DNA from: Sporosarcina sp.
Lineage (GTDB): Bacteria > Bacillota > Bacilli > Bacillales_A > Planococcaceae
DNA: 64,000 bases
Assembly (NCBI GenBank): GCA_026169375.1
Contig: JAPFCR010000035.1
Coordinates: forward strand, 62,001 to 126,000
Reading direction: 5' to 3'
In this document: piece by piece, positions 63,613-64,000 of the stretch
Numbering within the stretch: position 1 is the first letter of the stretch
How the letters are laid out: each line of letters begins with the position of its first letter
The notes under the pieces: model-generated
What the model was told of the DNA's origin: nothing
The model's database searches: none
Seen by the model: only the letters and a program-made list of their open reading frames with translations
Position numbers and translations under genes: made by a program

Positions 63613-64000
63613 TTACAGTGACGTCGTTAACCAAATCGCTTTCCCTTTAATGACAACATCTTCTTTAGGAAAAACTTGATCATCAATACTAGCATTTTCA
63701 CTTACTAATGAAATTTGATCATTGCTGCAATAAACCTTCTTCAAAATCGCATCTTCCCCGTTCACACAAACTGCTGCAATATCTCCATTTTCAACTTCCG
63801 ATTGCAAACGAATTAACACTTTGCTGCCAGGTCGAATGCCTACATTAACCATGCTACTCATATTCACTTCTAACCAAACATGGGTACCGTCACTAAGTAA
63901 TCGTTTTTCTGTTGGACATTGCGTAAATACATTTTCTGTAGAGTAGGTCTGATTTTCTAAAGTTAATTTAGATACAACGGGCAGTAAAATAAAATCTTCC
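63613..64000 (-). CDS. S24/LexA-type peptidase-domain regulator (partial, 5' end beyond window)
   Basis: The frame is open from the right window edge to the stop at 63613 (about 128 residues visible). It matches the C-terminal S24 domain of phage-repressor/LexA-like proteins: the Ser-bearing segment VNMSSMVNVGIRPGSKVLIR, then VENGDIAAVCVNGEDAILKK with the catalytic Lys, and a final beta strand region. The N-terminal part, expected to hold an HTH domain, lies outside the window, so the true start is not visible. Confidence 0.75.
   Translation of the reverse strand, partial: EDFILLPVVSKLTLENQTYSTENVFTQCPTEKRLLSDGTHVWLEVNMSSMVNVGIRPGSKVLIRLQSEVENGDIAAVCVNGEDAILKKVYCSNDQISLVSENASIDDQVFPKEDVVIKGKAIWLTTSL

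Overview
The window looks like a chromosomal segment of a low-GC, endospore-forming member of the Bacillales. The gene order follows the Bacillus subtilis res / scp / lysA / spoIIA / fur / nudF region, but lacks several genes expected there. That pattern and the protein features suggest a Planococcaceae-type genome (Sporosarcina/Lysinibacillus relatives); the family placement is inference. No rRNA, tRNA, CRISPR array or insertion sequence was seen.

Left part (1-18 kb): a ypdA-ypbG-ypbE-recS-ypbB block read leftward, ferredoxin, the riboflavin transporter ribU with an FMN riboswitch, the ECF sigma/anti-sigma pair sigX-rsiX with a SigX-type promoter, the resABC-resDE cytochrome c biogenesis and redox-sensing operon, rluB, a D,D-carboxypeptidase and scpAB. 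Middle (18-32 kb): ribT, lysA, spoVAF, sigF-spoIIAB-spoIIAA, pdp-deoB-xerD, fur, a SpoIIM-like gene, nudF and yqkF, then a spore lipoprotein, a YeiH-type transporter and ilvE. The spoVAA-AE genes (between sigF and spoVAF), spmAB (between dac and rluB) and dacF (before spoIIAA) are absent from their usual slots.

Right part (33-50 kb) is accessory: two thioredoxin-like proteins, an FAD amine oxidase-like enzyme, a pyridoxine/HMP kinase, a DinB-fold protein, transporters (AEC, MHS, Bcr/CflA, DHA2), an ornithine cyclodeaminase-like protein, several tiny membrane or secreted proteins, a YfhD-like protein, a YlxY-like deacetylase homologue, a frameshifted exonuclease III gene and a 670-residue protein with a C-terminal HTH and plasmid-Rep-like features.

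The most interesting segment is 51-60 kb: an eight-gene leftward operon encoding an ADP-forming acyl-CoA synthetase, a non-catalytic plus a catalytic hotdog protein, a thiolase-superfamily protein without the usual nucleophilic cysteine, a DUF35 Zn-ribbon/OB protein, two dissimilar acyl-CoA dehydrogenases and an aldehyde dehydrogenase. The set closely parallels the actinobacterial igr (ChsE1/E2-ChsH1/H2-Ltp2) side-chain retro-aldolase module for cholesterol, but sits in a Firmicute, has its own ligase and ALDH, and has no steroid-ring genes nearby. I infer a pathway that activates an acid, desaturates and hydrates it, cleaves it by retro-aldol reaction and oxidises the released aldehyde.

A second theme is three genes (ypbG, a DinB-family gene, a yfhD-like gene) with no ATG/GTG/TTG at the expected start but an ATC codon at good Shine-Dalgarno spacing. 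The right end holds a DUF697 GTPase, an nhaC antiporter gene wrecked by an internal deletion, a PqqB-like metallo-beta-lactamase-fold protein, a DUF5658 membrane protein and the C-terminal part of an S24-peptidase-like regulator.
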